Notes under the pieces: model-generated
The model's database searches: none
Seen by the model: only the letters and a program-made list of their open reading frames with translations
What the model was told of the DNA's origin: nothing
Source: Pohlia nutans
Taxonomy: Eukaryota; Streptophyta; Bryopsida; Bryales; Mniaceae
Direction of reading: 5' to 3'
Length of the DNA stretch: 64,000 nt
NCBI GenBank assembly: GCA_022496805.1
Contig: CM040088.1
Coordinates: 3,162,001 to 3,226,000 of the forward strand
Shown: piece after piece, positions 47,124 to 57,949 of the stretch
How positions within the stretch are numbered: position 1 is the stretch's first letter
How the letters are laid out: the number at the start of each line of letters is the position of its first letter
Program-made: the position numbers and the translations under genes

Positions 47124-49040
47124 GGAAGAGCCATGAGAGCATCCCACAAGAACTTCACTTTACTTGCGACAACCTCTGCTGCTGGTGCATGAGAAGCAAT
47201 TAAACCTAATGTCCTTGCCATGGCAATTGTGGCCATCTGCATCAAGATGATAGAATATCAGTGATGTAATTGCTCTAGTTGTTTCATGTTCAAAAACACC
47301 TCCCAAAGCATAAGCTTCATTAATGAGCTTCCTACCAGTATTAATCCATAACAAGAAGGGGTAAGCAAAATTCTTTCCAATATGATCTATGTTGAGTTGT
47401 TACCTTTATTACAATCATTCCAAAGTGAGTCTAGAACCCTAGTGGCAACAAGAATGGGGCAAAAGTGAAGTCGTTATTCTCCTTTCCATGAACATGGCAC
47501 CAACTACCAGAAACCTTACTTGTGGTACATTTTTGGATGCTATTTCCACTCACTCTGTTATCTTTAACCCTAGAGGATTGAGAGGCCGAAATTGGATCCA
47601 TGTCTGTTAATAGCAGTTTTGAGTAGGTCATATGAGGACTTCCCTTGTTCAGTTTTATTTAATTTTTTGACCAACACGTGCAATGTTCTTCACTGATTCT
47701 GCCGATCAATAAAATTAGTCCCCGTCTCAACTATACTTTTCACAATATGATCAATCATATCGGTCATTTTTAAACCATGTGTCCTTGGTCTTTCAGGGGT
47801 TTAATACTATGTCCCCATAAATCAAACTGGAATGAGCAACATTCAGAGTATTTAGAATGAGCAACAAGAAGCAAACTGGAATGAGCAGCAAGAAATCAAG
47901 CGGGGATGAGCAACATGCAGATTATCTTAAGCCTTTGCAGACATTATTGATTCAAAATCTGTTGTGATCCTAGCATTCAAAACTGCAAACCCTAACATCT
48001 TGTTCTGGCAACACAATCAAGTGAGAAAATCTACACCTGTAGTGTGTCCTGGATAACATCTTCCTTAAAGCGTGAGAGGTTTTTTTAGGTTTCGAGTTTT
48101 CACTTACAACTTTCCATTGCCGTTCGTAGAATTTGTGAAGCTCCTCCCACAAATTGGACTTCAAGGTGATGACCTTCTCCAGGTCCAACGGGTCGACATT
48201 CACGATGCCTTCGATCGGCACGCGCAAGTTGTGAGCCAGCCAGGCGATGGTGAAAGGGTCGAGCGCATTCAGAAGCTCCTTGAGCTTGCCATAGTCCGGC
48301 TCAGGAGAGGCCGAGAAGACGCTGACGAGGACTTCCACGACGCGGACGGCTCCGAAGAACGCAAACGCGTTTTGCAAGTAGCTCACGTCGGTGGCGATGC
48401 GGGCCAGCTGCGAGTGCTGCATCGTGAGCTCGGTGGACGTCCATTGCGCCAACGGAGACACGCCGTCTTTGACATCGAACCCGGAAACGCTGAGGTCCGG
48501 GACCTTCACTTCGCCGGCGTCCTCGCCTGTTTTCAAGATGCCGCCCACTTCGGTGAGCGAAAATCCTCGACCGTCTTTGTTGAAAGTGTTCAGGAACGAG
48601 TCCGCTATGGAGTTCACGGGGTTCGCATCGGACTGCGCTTCGTCGTTTGCCGGATACTCCACAACCCTAAGCTCATCGCCATCGAGAATCACCTCCGAAA
48701 CCACGGTTCTCGCCTCTTCTTCCGACATCCATGGCGCTGGCTCCGCCATCGGTTCATCTTCATTGTCGCAACCATCCTCCTCTTCTGAATTCAAAATAGG
48801 CCCCAGAGCATCTTTAGGGTTTGGGGTTCTCGGCTCTGCTTCCCATGCTAACCGGTGCGAGGAGGCCGCAGAAGCCAAAATGGCTACTCGTGAAGACCTC
48901 CGTCCCTCGCCTCTCAACGATGTCCTCAAACCTGCTGGAATAGGAGCACAATTCACGACAAATACTCCACTACGTACTCCCGGAGCTCCAACAGTGCGAA
49001 AACAAACAGAGGCAGCCAGATTCTCAAAGCTTCTGGCCAT
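47124..49040 (-). CDS. Probable plastid-targeted protein of unknown function
   Basis: Exon 1 runs from ATG 49040 to 48108 (933 nt, 311 codons) and ends at a strong GTAAGT donor after FYERQWKV. The first 65 residues (MARSFENLAASVCFRTVGAP...) are rich in Ala, Ser, Arg and Val with few acidics, like a chloroplast transit peptide. An acidic segment follows (NSEEEDGCDNEDEP), then a helical region (ARIATDVSYLQNAFAFFGAV, LLNALDPFTIAWLAHNLRVP). Later exons are likely near 47.3 kb (KLINEAYALGG) and 47.24-47.12 kb (MATIAMARTLGLIASHAPAA to LMALPVF and a stop). My guess at that last junction leaves the phase unmatched, so the 3' structure is uncertain. The start is chosen over an upstream open stretch that lacks ATG. 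I do not recognise the family. Confidence 0.6.
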
Positions 49041-49373
49041 CCTGCACTTGATCCACGCCTCCTTCTCTACCACACTGACCTCGTGATCAACAAACTTCAG
49101 AAATTCTTGCCGTGCAATCTCTTCACCTTCATATTTTAAAACTGTAAAACAAATCTCTTCATGCGACGCAAAGAAACCTTCGGATGTATGTACAATTCAC
49201 AGAGTCGGTGGCTCGGTGGAGTCGGTGCCAGATTGAGAGGCGAGCCAAGTGGCAACGAGAGCAGTCAGCGAGTGGCGGATCCAGCCACCTGGAAAAAGTA
49301 GAGGAACGCCGTTCCTTCACGGGAACAGCGTGAAGGGAACATCGTTTGTTTGCAGTTGATACACGAGGGATTA

Positions 49374-49761
49374 GAGCACCCTCACCGCAATTCTGGTATC
49401 TGTATCTGGAAAGGGATGAATCTGTTCCCGATTTCCAGATCCAGTACTAGACGCTGCACCGCGGACTCCTGCAAAAGTAAAACTGCAAACCTTGATTTAG
49501 TATGGTCCCTTTTCACACCCTAATTCAACACTTCGAAATCGCCGCGGAGGTGAAAAGCAAGTGCAACAAGTAAAACAATCTGGTAAAAAGAGCGATGCGG
49601 ATAGCAACTTTCAGTCCTGGAAAACGAAGCAAGTATGCAGGATTCGGGATCCAGTCCTGGAAGTTTTTCTTGATACGGGACTGCGGTGCGAGGGTTTTTA
49701 CTGCTAAACGGATGAACTCCATCCAGATACAGATATGAGAACCCTCGCGGTGAAGATGCTC
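49374..49761. mobile_element. Harbinger/Tourist MITE with TTA duplication
   Basis: The left end GAGCACCCTCACCGC and the right end in reverse complement GAGCATCTTCACCGC are TIRs, followed on both sides by a shared ATCTGTATCTGGA block. TTA flanks both ends (49371-49373 and 49762-49764). The 388 bp carries no transposase. Ends are related to, but distinct from, the large Harbinger at 32-45 kb. Confidence 0.75.
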
Positions 49762-49853
49762 TTATGGTGTGCACAACGCAAAATTACAGCCCCAAATGCC
49801 GGAGGCATATGAGCTGCGTTGTGCATGTAAGTTGTACCGTAAGCCGTCATTAA

Positions 49854-50287
49854 CCCTTAAGCGTCCACACTATACTTATCTGGTCCAACCTCATCAATTT
49901 TTCACATTCTAAATTTTATTGTAAATTTTTGGTATTTTTCTCACATAATATATCCTTAAACCAATTTACACTGATTTTTTCATAATTATTTAAATGAAAA
50001 TGAATTTTATCAAAGTATTCAAAGTTCTTCTCTTGTGATATCCATAATAATTACAAAAATGACTAAAATAGTATGAGATTTTTTGAAAAAATGTAAATAA
50101 TAGTGATGTAAAAAACGCAATTTCAGCAATTCTGAAGAACCGTGAATTGGACTAGAAAGTGGAGGACAACTCCCACACATTCTAAGTTAGAACCCATTTC
50201 AGTTGAAATAAGGAACTAGGTGAAAATCAGCGTTTGACTGAAAAATGATCAAACATGGCCCCACGGGGCTCCTTGTACGCTTAAGGG
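49854..50287. mobile_element. TTAA-flanked MITE (piggyBac-like), copy 3
   Basis: TTAA at 49850-49853 precedes CCCTTAAGCGTCC, and GTACGCTTAAGGG precedes TTAA at 50288-50291. The termini resemble those of the two copies at 19-20 kb (CCCCTAAACGTCC), but the 434-bp interior is different. It has no coding capacity. Confidence 0.55.
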
Positions 50288-50291
50288 TTAA

Positions 50292-50708
50292 GTAGGGGAA
50301 GAATTTTTTTTATCTTTCTACATGCTTTTCTGCTACGTCCTCTAACTAAAAACACGTGTTCCTAAGGCAAATGTTGCGGTTTATTATGAGAACAGTGCTC
50401 CCAACATGCCAGTGAGAATGAGAGCACCCCTACGAGAACTAAAGTTTCCGAGTTCTCACCTACATTCGTGCGCGGGAGCACTTGTTACCCACATTCACAC
50501 GCATTAGAGCTCGTTCTCGAAGTTCCTGTGGACCCACATTTGACGTTCCCCACAACGTCACTCGGTATCCACTCTAGCATTGTAATTACAAACGCCCTGG
50601 TTTTTAGTATGGTTATATGTTTGTTCAAACCCACAATTCCAAATGATATAAGTTATACAAAACTATGGAAATATACGAATGTGTACAAATAGGCTACAAA
50701 TAAGTATG
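50292..50708. other. Intergenic
   Basis: No gene. GAGAGCACCCCTACGAGAAC near 50430 resembles a Harbinger end, but I found no partner. Confidence 0.3.
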
Positions 50709-52092
50709 ACACGCAATTCGCTATTTATGCACTTGACCTAGTTCATTCATTTCATAAGCAAATCTTGCTTGAAAACATTTGTATAAAAAGTTCTCTAAAA
50801 AACAGCTATATTGTCTTTTTGCAAATCACTTACATTGTAAACAAACTATTTTCTTTTCTTTTCTTTTCTTTTATCTTTTTTTTATCTTGTTTTTTTTATC
50901 TTGTTTCTTTCTTGTCTTCTTCTTTTTCTTCTATTTTTTCTTCATTCCTCTTGTAGCAGTTGCAAATCCTACACCCCACACCGGGGACAAAATAAACTAT
51001 ATATATATATATAATGGTTTTCATCTTTTTTTTTGTTTAGAGCTCATGAACCCTAAAAATAGAAAAATAAAATAAAATTTGAGTTCAGCCACCGGCAGCT
51101 TAACCCTAAACGACGATGGAGGAAAAAGAAAAGTTTTATTTTCTTTTTTCGTCTTCTTTTTTGATTTGGGCTCATAAATCCTAAAAATAAAAATTATAAA
51201 AAAATTAAATTAAATTAAGGGCTAAGTCGCCAAAGGCTGAACTCTAAACGACTGAGGAAGGAAAAATAACTTTTTTTATTTTTAAACTACCTAGGGTTGT
51301 TGGGTGGGCGGTCTCGCACACAATCCCTCTTCCTCTCCCTCCCTCCTCTCTATTTCTCTCCTCCTCTCCCTCTCTCCTCCTCTCCCTCTCTCCTCCTCTC
51401 ATCTCCCTTTCTCCTCTCCTTGTCTCTCCCCGTCTCTCTCCCTGTCTCTCCTATATATATGAGGAGAGGGGAGAGAGAGAGGAAAAGGGAAGAGGGAAGA
51501 GGAAGAAGGAAGAGGGAGAGGAAAGAGGGAGAGGGAGGACGGAGAGGAGGAAGGGAAGAGGGAGAGGTGAGAGAGAAGAAGAAGAGGGATTGGATGCACG
51601 ACCGCTCACCCAATAGCCCTTGGAAGTCTAAAAATAAAAAGTTTTTTTTTCACCTTTCGTCGTCAAGGGTGCAGCCACCGGCGACTGAGTCCTAAATTTC
51701 CTTTTTTATTATTTTTATTTTTTTTATTTTTCGGATTCATGAAAGCTAAGCAAAAAAGAAGACGGAAAAATTGATTAATTGATTAAAAAATAAAATAAAA
51801 ACAGTTTTTCCCCTTAGTGCGGGTGTAGTGTTTGCAATTGCCACAAAAGGAATGAAGAAAAAATAGAAGAAAAAGAAGAAGACAAGAAAGAAGACAAGAA
51901 AGAAACAAGATAAAAGAAAAAATAAAGATAAGAATAATAAATAAATAAAATAATTGTTTGTTTACAATGAAAGTAATTGTAGAAAGACAAAAATTGTTGT
52001 TTTTTAGAGAATTTTTTAAACAAATTCTTTTATGCGTTCAAGGGCCAAATGCATGATTATATGGTGAAGTGCGTAAATAGCAAATTGCGTGT
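50709..52092. mobile_element. TIR element with polypyrimidine core, copy B
   Basis: The ends ACACGCAATTCGCTATTTAT and, in reverse complement, ACACGCAATTTGCTATTTAC match each other and copy A. The arms are long: the left CACTTACATTGTAAACAAAC and CTTCTTTTTC tract are mirrored near 51,840-51,990. The centre is a CTC-rich tract, TATATATATG, then a GAG-rich tract (about 51,340-51,580), a strong purine/pyrimidine palindrome. There is no gene. Confidence 0.65.
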
Positions 52093-52519
52093 TGTATATA
52101 GTATGATACGAAAATATGGATTGTGAGGATGAATACTTAAAATGGATGAAACGATCTAGATGGATGATGAGAATTAACAAACAATGAATGATTTCATCAC
52201 CCACTCAATACGCCAACTTACTAAAATACTTTGTGCCTTTTCACTCCTCACTTTCACAATATCTACTGGTCAATCATAATGTGACACATTCATTGTGGCA
52301 ACACACACGCGTCATGTTAGCAATCAAGGGTTGGATCAATAGCCCTCATTATATTTAGCAAATCGACGGCTAGAGCTATTTAAGAAAATAAAAAAGGCAT
52401 ATTTCTTCGTTAATCTCATTTGACTCTCCTTCTCTCGTTATGTGCTTGCAATGCACCCGTATATTTGTTGCGCATAATTGTTTTCTTAATTTATGTTGTA
52501 ATCGCGGCTCTTTTCCTTT

Positions 52520-53194
52520 CACTACAACAAAACGCATGTTTTATAACTGCAATGTATGACTGCACTCAGTCATAATATTGCGAAATATCACTGACAAGGG
52601 GCCAGTAGAGGATGACGCGCGTAACGACTCAGTCTAGTCGTTATCGACGAGTCACTTCGGACATCAGTCATATAAATATATAGTTACATACGGTGGTTGG
52701 GGCGTATACAACGACAGAATCTGTATTCCGAACAACACGTGGGATATGCCTGACTGGCATTGAGTCTGTAACCTTCTCTAATCTGCCCGGACAGAAAAAA
52801 GAATAATTTGACGTGGCATGTGACTCTGTGCAGTCATATTATTTTGTTAATGTGGAATATGACTATAACGAGTCATATTTTGCCGACGTGGCAAGCCACG
52901 TAGAATGTGACTGCTTGTAGTCATGTTTTTATGAGCGTGAGTCACATTTTTTGTTGGACTGCAAACAATATATGACTACCTGTAGTCACCTTCTTGTTGA
53001 TATATATTGCGAAGTATGACATGCTGGAGTGATATTTTCGGTGACTCAGAGTCACATTACTGGATTTTGTGTGCGCGGTTTGTAACTAGATTGAGTTAAA
53101 TCCGCATTAGCTTCAGTCGTAAATTCCAGTCACATTTCTCATACATTCCAAGCGGTTATGACTCGTTGAAGTTATGCGTCGTATGGTGTAGCAG
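52520..53194. mobile_element. CACTA-like non-autonomous element
   Basis: The left end is CACTACAACAAAACGC. The right end in reverse complement reads TGCTACACCATACGACGC, a degenerate match. Between them lie at least eight short inverted units of TGACT and AGTCA, for example TATGACTGCACTCAGTCATA, TGACTATAACGAGTCA and GTGACTCAGAGTCAC. Arrays of short subterminal motifs are typical of CACTA transposase binding. No transposase is present and no 3-bp duplication is evident. Confidence 0.5.
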
Positions 53195-53990
53195 CTAAGA
53201 AAAAAGATTGTCATAGATTTACACGAGTATGTGCCAAGTTCACTTTACATATACACAGGAGGCGATCATTGGAGACACAAAATGCACAGAGAAACGTGAA
53301 TGAGTTCAATGATATTTAGTAGTCAATATCTCGAAATATATCCAAATGAGTCAGTCTATTACAGATTTACACAGACGCATTTTAGGCTTTTATTCCTCAT
53401 CAATATATGGACAATCTACTTATGAGTGCTTGGTGTAGACAAATTCCCCTGACTTATCGCTGGCCCTCTTGTCCTACCTTAAAGATAACTGATATTTTAC
53501 TATAAGTTCTAGCAGGTCCATAATAAATCCAAGTTAGCTAATTGGAGTGTATCAAGCTATTTGCCATACTATGTACCATGGAACTAAATGAAACTTGATG
53601 GCAGCTAACAACCTAAAAGGAGACCAACTTCAATACATGCAGTATCAAATGATAACGTTCAATCAATACAAATTTTGGTAGCGTTGCTTACGGTCCATGA
53701 ATGACTCCTATCCAAGATGATTCCCACAAGTGCGACGCTCAAAACTCCCGGGATTGCTCCTATAGTATTGGTTATTCCATGTTCCATTATCCAACTCCAG
53801 GCAATAGAGACGTAAGAAATGCAGCATGACACCCTAAATTATTGTTCTTTCATCTGTCATTGAATTTTGCAATTTCTATTCAACCGGTTCCGAACCCTTT
53901 TAGCAAAAATATTAGAGCATCAAACCTAAGAGAATTTCAGCAATTTCAACTGACAAAGACAGTGAAACAGTTTATAGAACCATAGGTTTC
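53195..53990. other. Intergenic
   Basis: No gene or repeat family recognised. Confidence 0.35.
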
Positions 53991-53992
53991 TA

Positions 53993-54145
53993 GATAGATA
54001 GATAGATAGAAACTCCGGTCCTCTTTCGAGGCCGGCGTGAATAAAGTGTCTGTTCGTAATGACAAAGACCCTAAGCCCATCGGACAAAAGGTCTTTATTG
54101 CAAAACTACTCTCCCCTTACGAGGATAGACACTTTTAGTAACCAG
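53993..54145. repeat. Dispersed (GATA)n-tailed repeat, copy 2
   Basis: Same ordered blocks as 18352-18502: ATAGATAGATAG, GAAACTCCG, GGCCGGCGTGAATAAAGTGT, GTTCGTAATG, CGGACAAA, AAAACTACTCTCC and GATAGACACTTTTAG. Confidence 0.6.
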
Positions 54146-54214
54146 TAAACAATAAAAGTAACCATAAACTAATTAGATGGGTATAAATCGGGGAATTTTG
54201 GGTATAATTTGAGT

Positions 54215-54460
54215 TTTGGTGTGGTATGAGATCGCTAAGTCATGAGTTCTGCGGTTGGTTGTTAAGGGACTATATATCATGATTATGTGGTCCGGGTTCG
54301 ATTCCCGTTGGGTCCGTTTGAGCAGTAATGTGGTATACATGATTTGGTGCTGCTAGTGAGATATCATAGGCAGGGAATTTGTAGCAACCAACCGGTCCCA
54401 TCCCACCTACCTGAGACAAGTGAGTGCTTTGAGCTGGTAGTAACCGGCAAGATAAATAAA
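54215..54460 (+). mobile_element. tRNA-derived SINE-like unit
   Basis: GGTTCGATTCC at 54295-54305 is a perfect RNA polymerase III B box inside CCGGGTTCGATTCCCG, which folds as a T-arm. GGTTGGTTGTTAAGGGAC at about 54253-54270 resembles a tRNA A box/D-arm at about the right distance. The acceptor ends do not pair well, so it is not a functional tRNA. It continues for about 150 bp to a GATAAATAAATAG tail. It abuts the LINE's 3' end in opposite orientation. Confidence 0.55.
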
Positions 54461-54485
54461 TAGTGGTCTACACCATTGTCCCCTT

Positions 54486-57400
54486 TTATTCTATTGGTAG
54501 TAGTTGTTTATTTTCTATACGTCTTTTATGTAGTAGTATAGACCGGGCATGTTGTATGGCGATGGTATTGATTGATTTGAATGTGTGTTTAATGGAGGTT
54601 TCTGATAGTTTACATTGGGTTTCGAGGAGTTTCATTGAGGAGATGTGCGTTGTTCCTCTGGCCCCGGCCGTGATTACTATGAGTGGGTCTACTTTCCAGC
54701 CTTGTTGTATGATGCTATTTATTAGTGGTTGATATTTCTGGGTTTTATTGTCTATTGTTTCTTGTGAAAATCTGTCATTGGTGTATGTGAATTCAAGAAA
54801 TTGTATTGTGAGGTTGTCTGCTGGGTTTAGTGGTGGAGCGTTTTGGTATGGGAGTCCTTTAACACATAGTATATCAGGTTTAAATCTGGCGTTGCAGTGG
54901 CATCTTTGTTGTCCAGATGTGCAAGGTAGAAGCCATGAGGGTACTGTGTTTTCTTGTGGTTGTTTGTTAAATGTGCCTACATTCATTCGAATAAAGCATC
55001 TCGTTTTTTGTGTGGCTAAGATTAGTTTTCTTAGTTCCCAAACTGCTTTGTTGTGTCTTTTAATTCTAAGAGCATGTATATAGTGTTGGTTACATTTTAG
55101 AAGTACATGGAGCCATGTATCTGCTTCTAAGGAGTTGCAGATGAGACATGTGATTGATGGGAATATTTCTATGCCAAAGAATAATTGTTTTCTAGCATTC
55201 CCCATATATTGTCCGGTGCGAAATTTGAGGATACTTGTTATTTGTGAGTCTGTGATTGCGGGGTTCGACCAAAATTCATTGGATAACTCATTATCTATAT
55301 CAGGATTCATTGTCCATTTATTGATGTTGGGGAATTGTTCTGCGATGATTTCTAGGTTGTTTTCTTGGTCATATTTGGTGATGTATGTTTCGAGGCATCT
55401 GACAGGGCCTTTGTCAGGCCGTTTTCTACGTCCAGGCGACGTCTCTTTTTGGAAGTAGTACGGTGTAGTATGTGCAAATTCATACGATTTGGTAGCAAAC
55501 CGGTATTCATTTATTGTGCCCTCTTTTGCGAGTTTGTCTGCTTGTTCATTTCCATTAATGTTGGTATGTGCTTTGACTTTAGATAGTGTGGTAGGTTGTG
55601 TTCTTATTTTTAACATTTCTACTATGGAGGTTAATATGGTTTTGTCAGCATGGTTGTTGTGTAATGTTGGTTGTTTGAGTTGTGTGTTAAGTACATATAG
55701 GCAATTGAGGCAATCTGTAAATATGTGTGCTGGTTCTTGTGCGTAAGTGGTCGTGAGTAGTCGGAGTGTTTTATGTACTGCCATTAATTCAGCTCTAAAG
55801 CTGGTTTGTAGGCCAGGTAATCTTTTTGATATTTGTACTTCTGCTTTTGTTGGGTTATATATGCCATAGCCAGCTTTTTCTTTTTTCCAGTGGCTGTCAT
55901 TAGCTTGTTCAGGTGGTTTAAAGGATCCATCTGTATAGTAGCTGTATTGTGGTGGGAATTTTAGTAGGGTTTTTACTACGTAATTTGGTAGTAATGGTAT
56001 GTTCATGGGTATTTGGTTGATGTGAGGTGGATATATAAGTTTATTCCATTTAGTGCTTTTATTTGCTTGTGTGTTAGGGGGTGTTGATGGAGCACTTTGT
56101 ATATGATATTGTAGTATTTGTAGATTGTCTATTGTTGTTTGGATTGTGGCTATTTGGTTGGGTGTGCCAATGTTGTAGTTTTGATGGTGGATACAAAGGA
56201 TGTGTATTGCAAGTGGTTCTATCTTTGGTTTATTTATTTCTGGGGGGATTGTTGGTTCTTCATATGTGATCGTGTCGGCGGCAAAGTGTGTGATAACGTG
56301 TGTATCTGGGAATGGTCCGTTATACGGAGAGAAATTTTGGTACCAGTTAATGTCTGGTATTGTTATTATTGTTATGGTGTTGGAATCGTTTTTTGCAGCT
56401 AGACGTGCCCAATGTATTGCTTGTTGTGCCATTTCTTCATTATGTGGGTGGGCGTAGCCAATTCCTTTCCATTTGTATTGGAAGGCGGTGCCAAGTGAGC
56501 CAAATATTTTATCTCTGGAGAATGGGGAGTGAAATTTTGAGAGCTTTATGGAACATGTCACTAGTGACCAGAAATATGAGTGGGAGATGTTAAGTGTTGT
56601 AATGAGGGAGTTTAGGATGGTGGTTGGTAGAGTGTGTTGTGCTGCTTTTAGTGGGTCTTTGTTGGGGATTTCATATTTATATCTTTGATATAGCCAAACT
56701 ACTTCGGTTTCAAATGGTTGTGTAGGTGGAACAAGACCGTGTGTATTGTGTAGGTGTTTGTTGTATTGTTGCCATAGCCATTTTACTCTTGTGGTTGGAA
56801 TAATAATGAGGTGTTTGCCGGTTGCTTCGTATATGTGGGTTATTCCGTTGTCTATTTGTATGGTATCTTTGTTAGTGTTTATGTCTTTTTTCGGGTTGCA
56901 TTGAGTTATGGAGATTTGGGTGAGTGGGATTATTGTGGGTGGTGGTATGAATTGTGTGTCTCTGGGTTGTTCAGGGGTAAAGTGTGCATTTATGATGTTT
57001 TTATAATATATGTGTTGGTGTTTCGTGTAATATTCTATTAGTAGGTTGATGTTGTGTTCAATTACGGATGGTTGGTTTAGTGGGAAGAGTTCACGTTGTG
57101 GTAGCCATTTGTAATATGTTACATTGTTATGGGGTGGCCATTGGCATAAATATGTGTTATATGTCTTTGGGATTTTGTATTTATCTTTTGTTGTATTGTT
57201 TTTGTGATTTAATATAGTGTATATAGGAAATCTGAGTAGGTTATTTCTTATGTTGGGAGGTGGTTTTGGGTGTTGTGGTTGTTGTGGTAATGGTGGATGG
57301 ATAGGGTTCTCTGGTATCCTTGGTAATAACTCTCGGTTGTCTATTATATATTTTGCTTTAAGTGTACGGGTTTGCGGGTGTCTTTGACATGGTGATGGAC

Positions 57401-57659
57401 AATCTAGTGTACAGCTTGGGTAGCAAAAAAGTTGTTCGGCAATGTATAAAGCGCTTTTTTCTATTTTAGTTGGGGTTTTGTAGTAGGTTTTGAAGTCTTC
57501 TGGTGACATTAAGTGCGTGCCGTTAGGAAGGGTGAGGTGTTTGATTTTGTAGATGTTGTGTATTAGGAGCTTATGTAGTAGTTTAAGGGATAGTTTGGGG
57601 TTTAGATGAGGTATTTCAACTGATGCTTGTGATCTCCATTCTAGTTCTAGTTCTGACAT
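54486..57659 (-). pseudogene. LINE C-terminus: middle segment, RNase H, restriction-like endonuclease
   Basis: This is the longest intact block, 1,057 codons. The first half has no domain I can name with confidence; FHSPFSRDKIFGSLGTAFQY with TITIITIPDINWYQNF has a distant methyltransferase-like look. RNase H follows: YYTDGSFK, FRAELMAVHKTL, IFTDCLNCLYVL and KAHTNINGNEQADKLAKEG, with all catalytic acids present. The C-terminus has CLICNSLEADTWLHVLLKC (C-x2-C-x9-H-x4-C), IKRHNKAVWEL, FKPDILCVKG, FLEFTYTND and TQKYQPLINSIIQQGW, the knuckle, RHN and PD...E motifs of restriction-like endonucleases. It ends KQLLPIE and stop. Confidence 0.85.
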
Positions 57660-57949
57660 ATGTAGTTGAAAGTGTTCTTGTGTACTTTTGAGGTGGACTC
57701 CTCCTGCCTTTTTTAGGAGGAATATTGTTCTTGTAGTTGGTGATCGGATACAGTCCTCGTATTTGATTATGGATATGTCCTCTGCGCCTCCATGTTTGGC
57801 AAGTATATGTTGTATGAGTCCTCTATATATTATACCTAGCCTTCTGGGGTCATTGAGTGCATTTCTTAGTTGTTCGCCAATGCACCGTAGGTAGGCATTT
57901 TTTAGTGAGAAGGCTTCTAGTCCGAATAGGTCATGTGGAAGTTGAGTTA

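Noticed and set aside
51297..51695. Ser/Leu- and Arg/Glu-rich frames on both strands
   Set aside because: Created by the CTC/GAG palindrome of copy B; no biased codon use or domain.
54251..54316. Functional tRNA gene
   Set aside because: The B box and T-arm are good, but the acceptor stem does not pair and no clear anticodon arm forms, so a SINE-like relic fits better.
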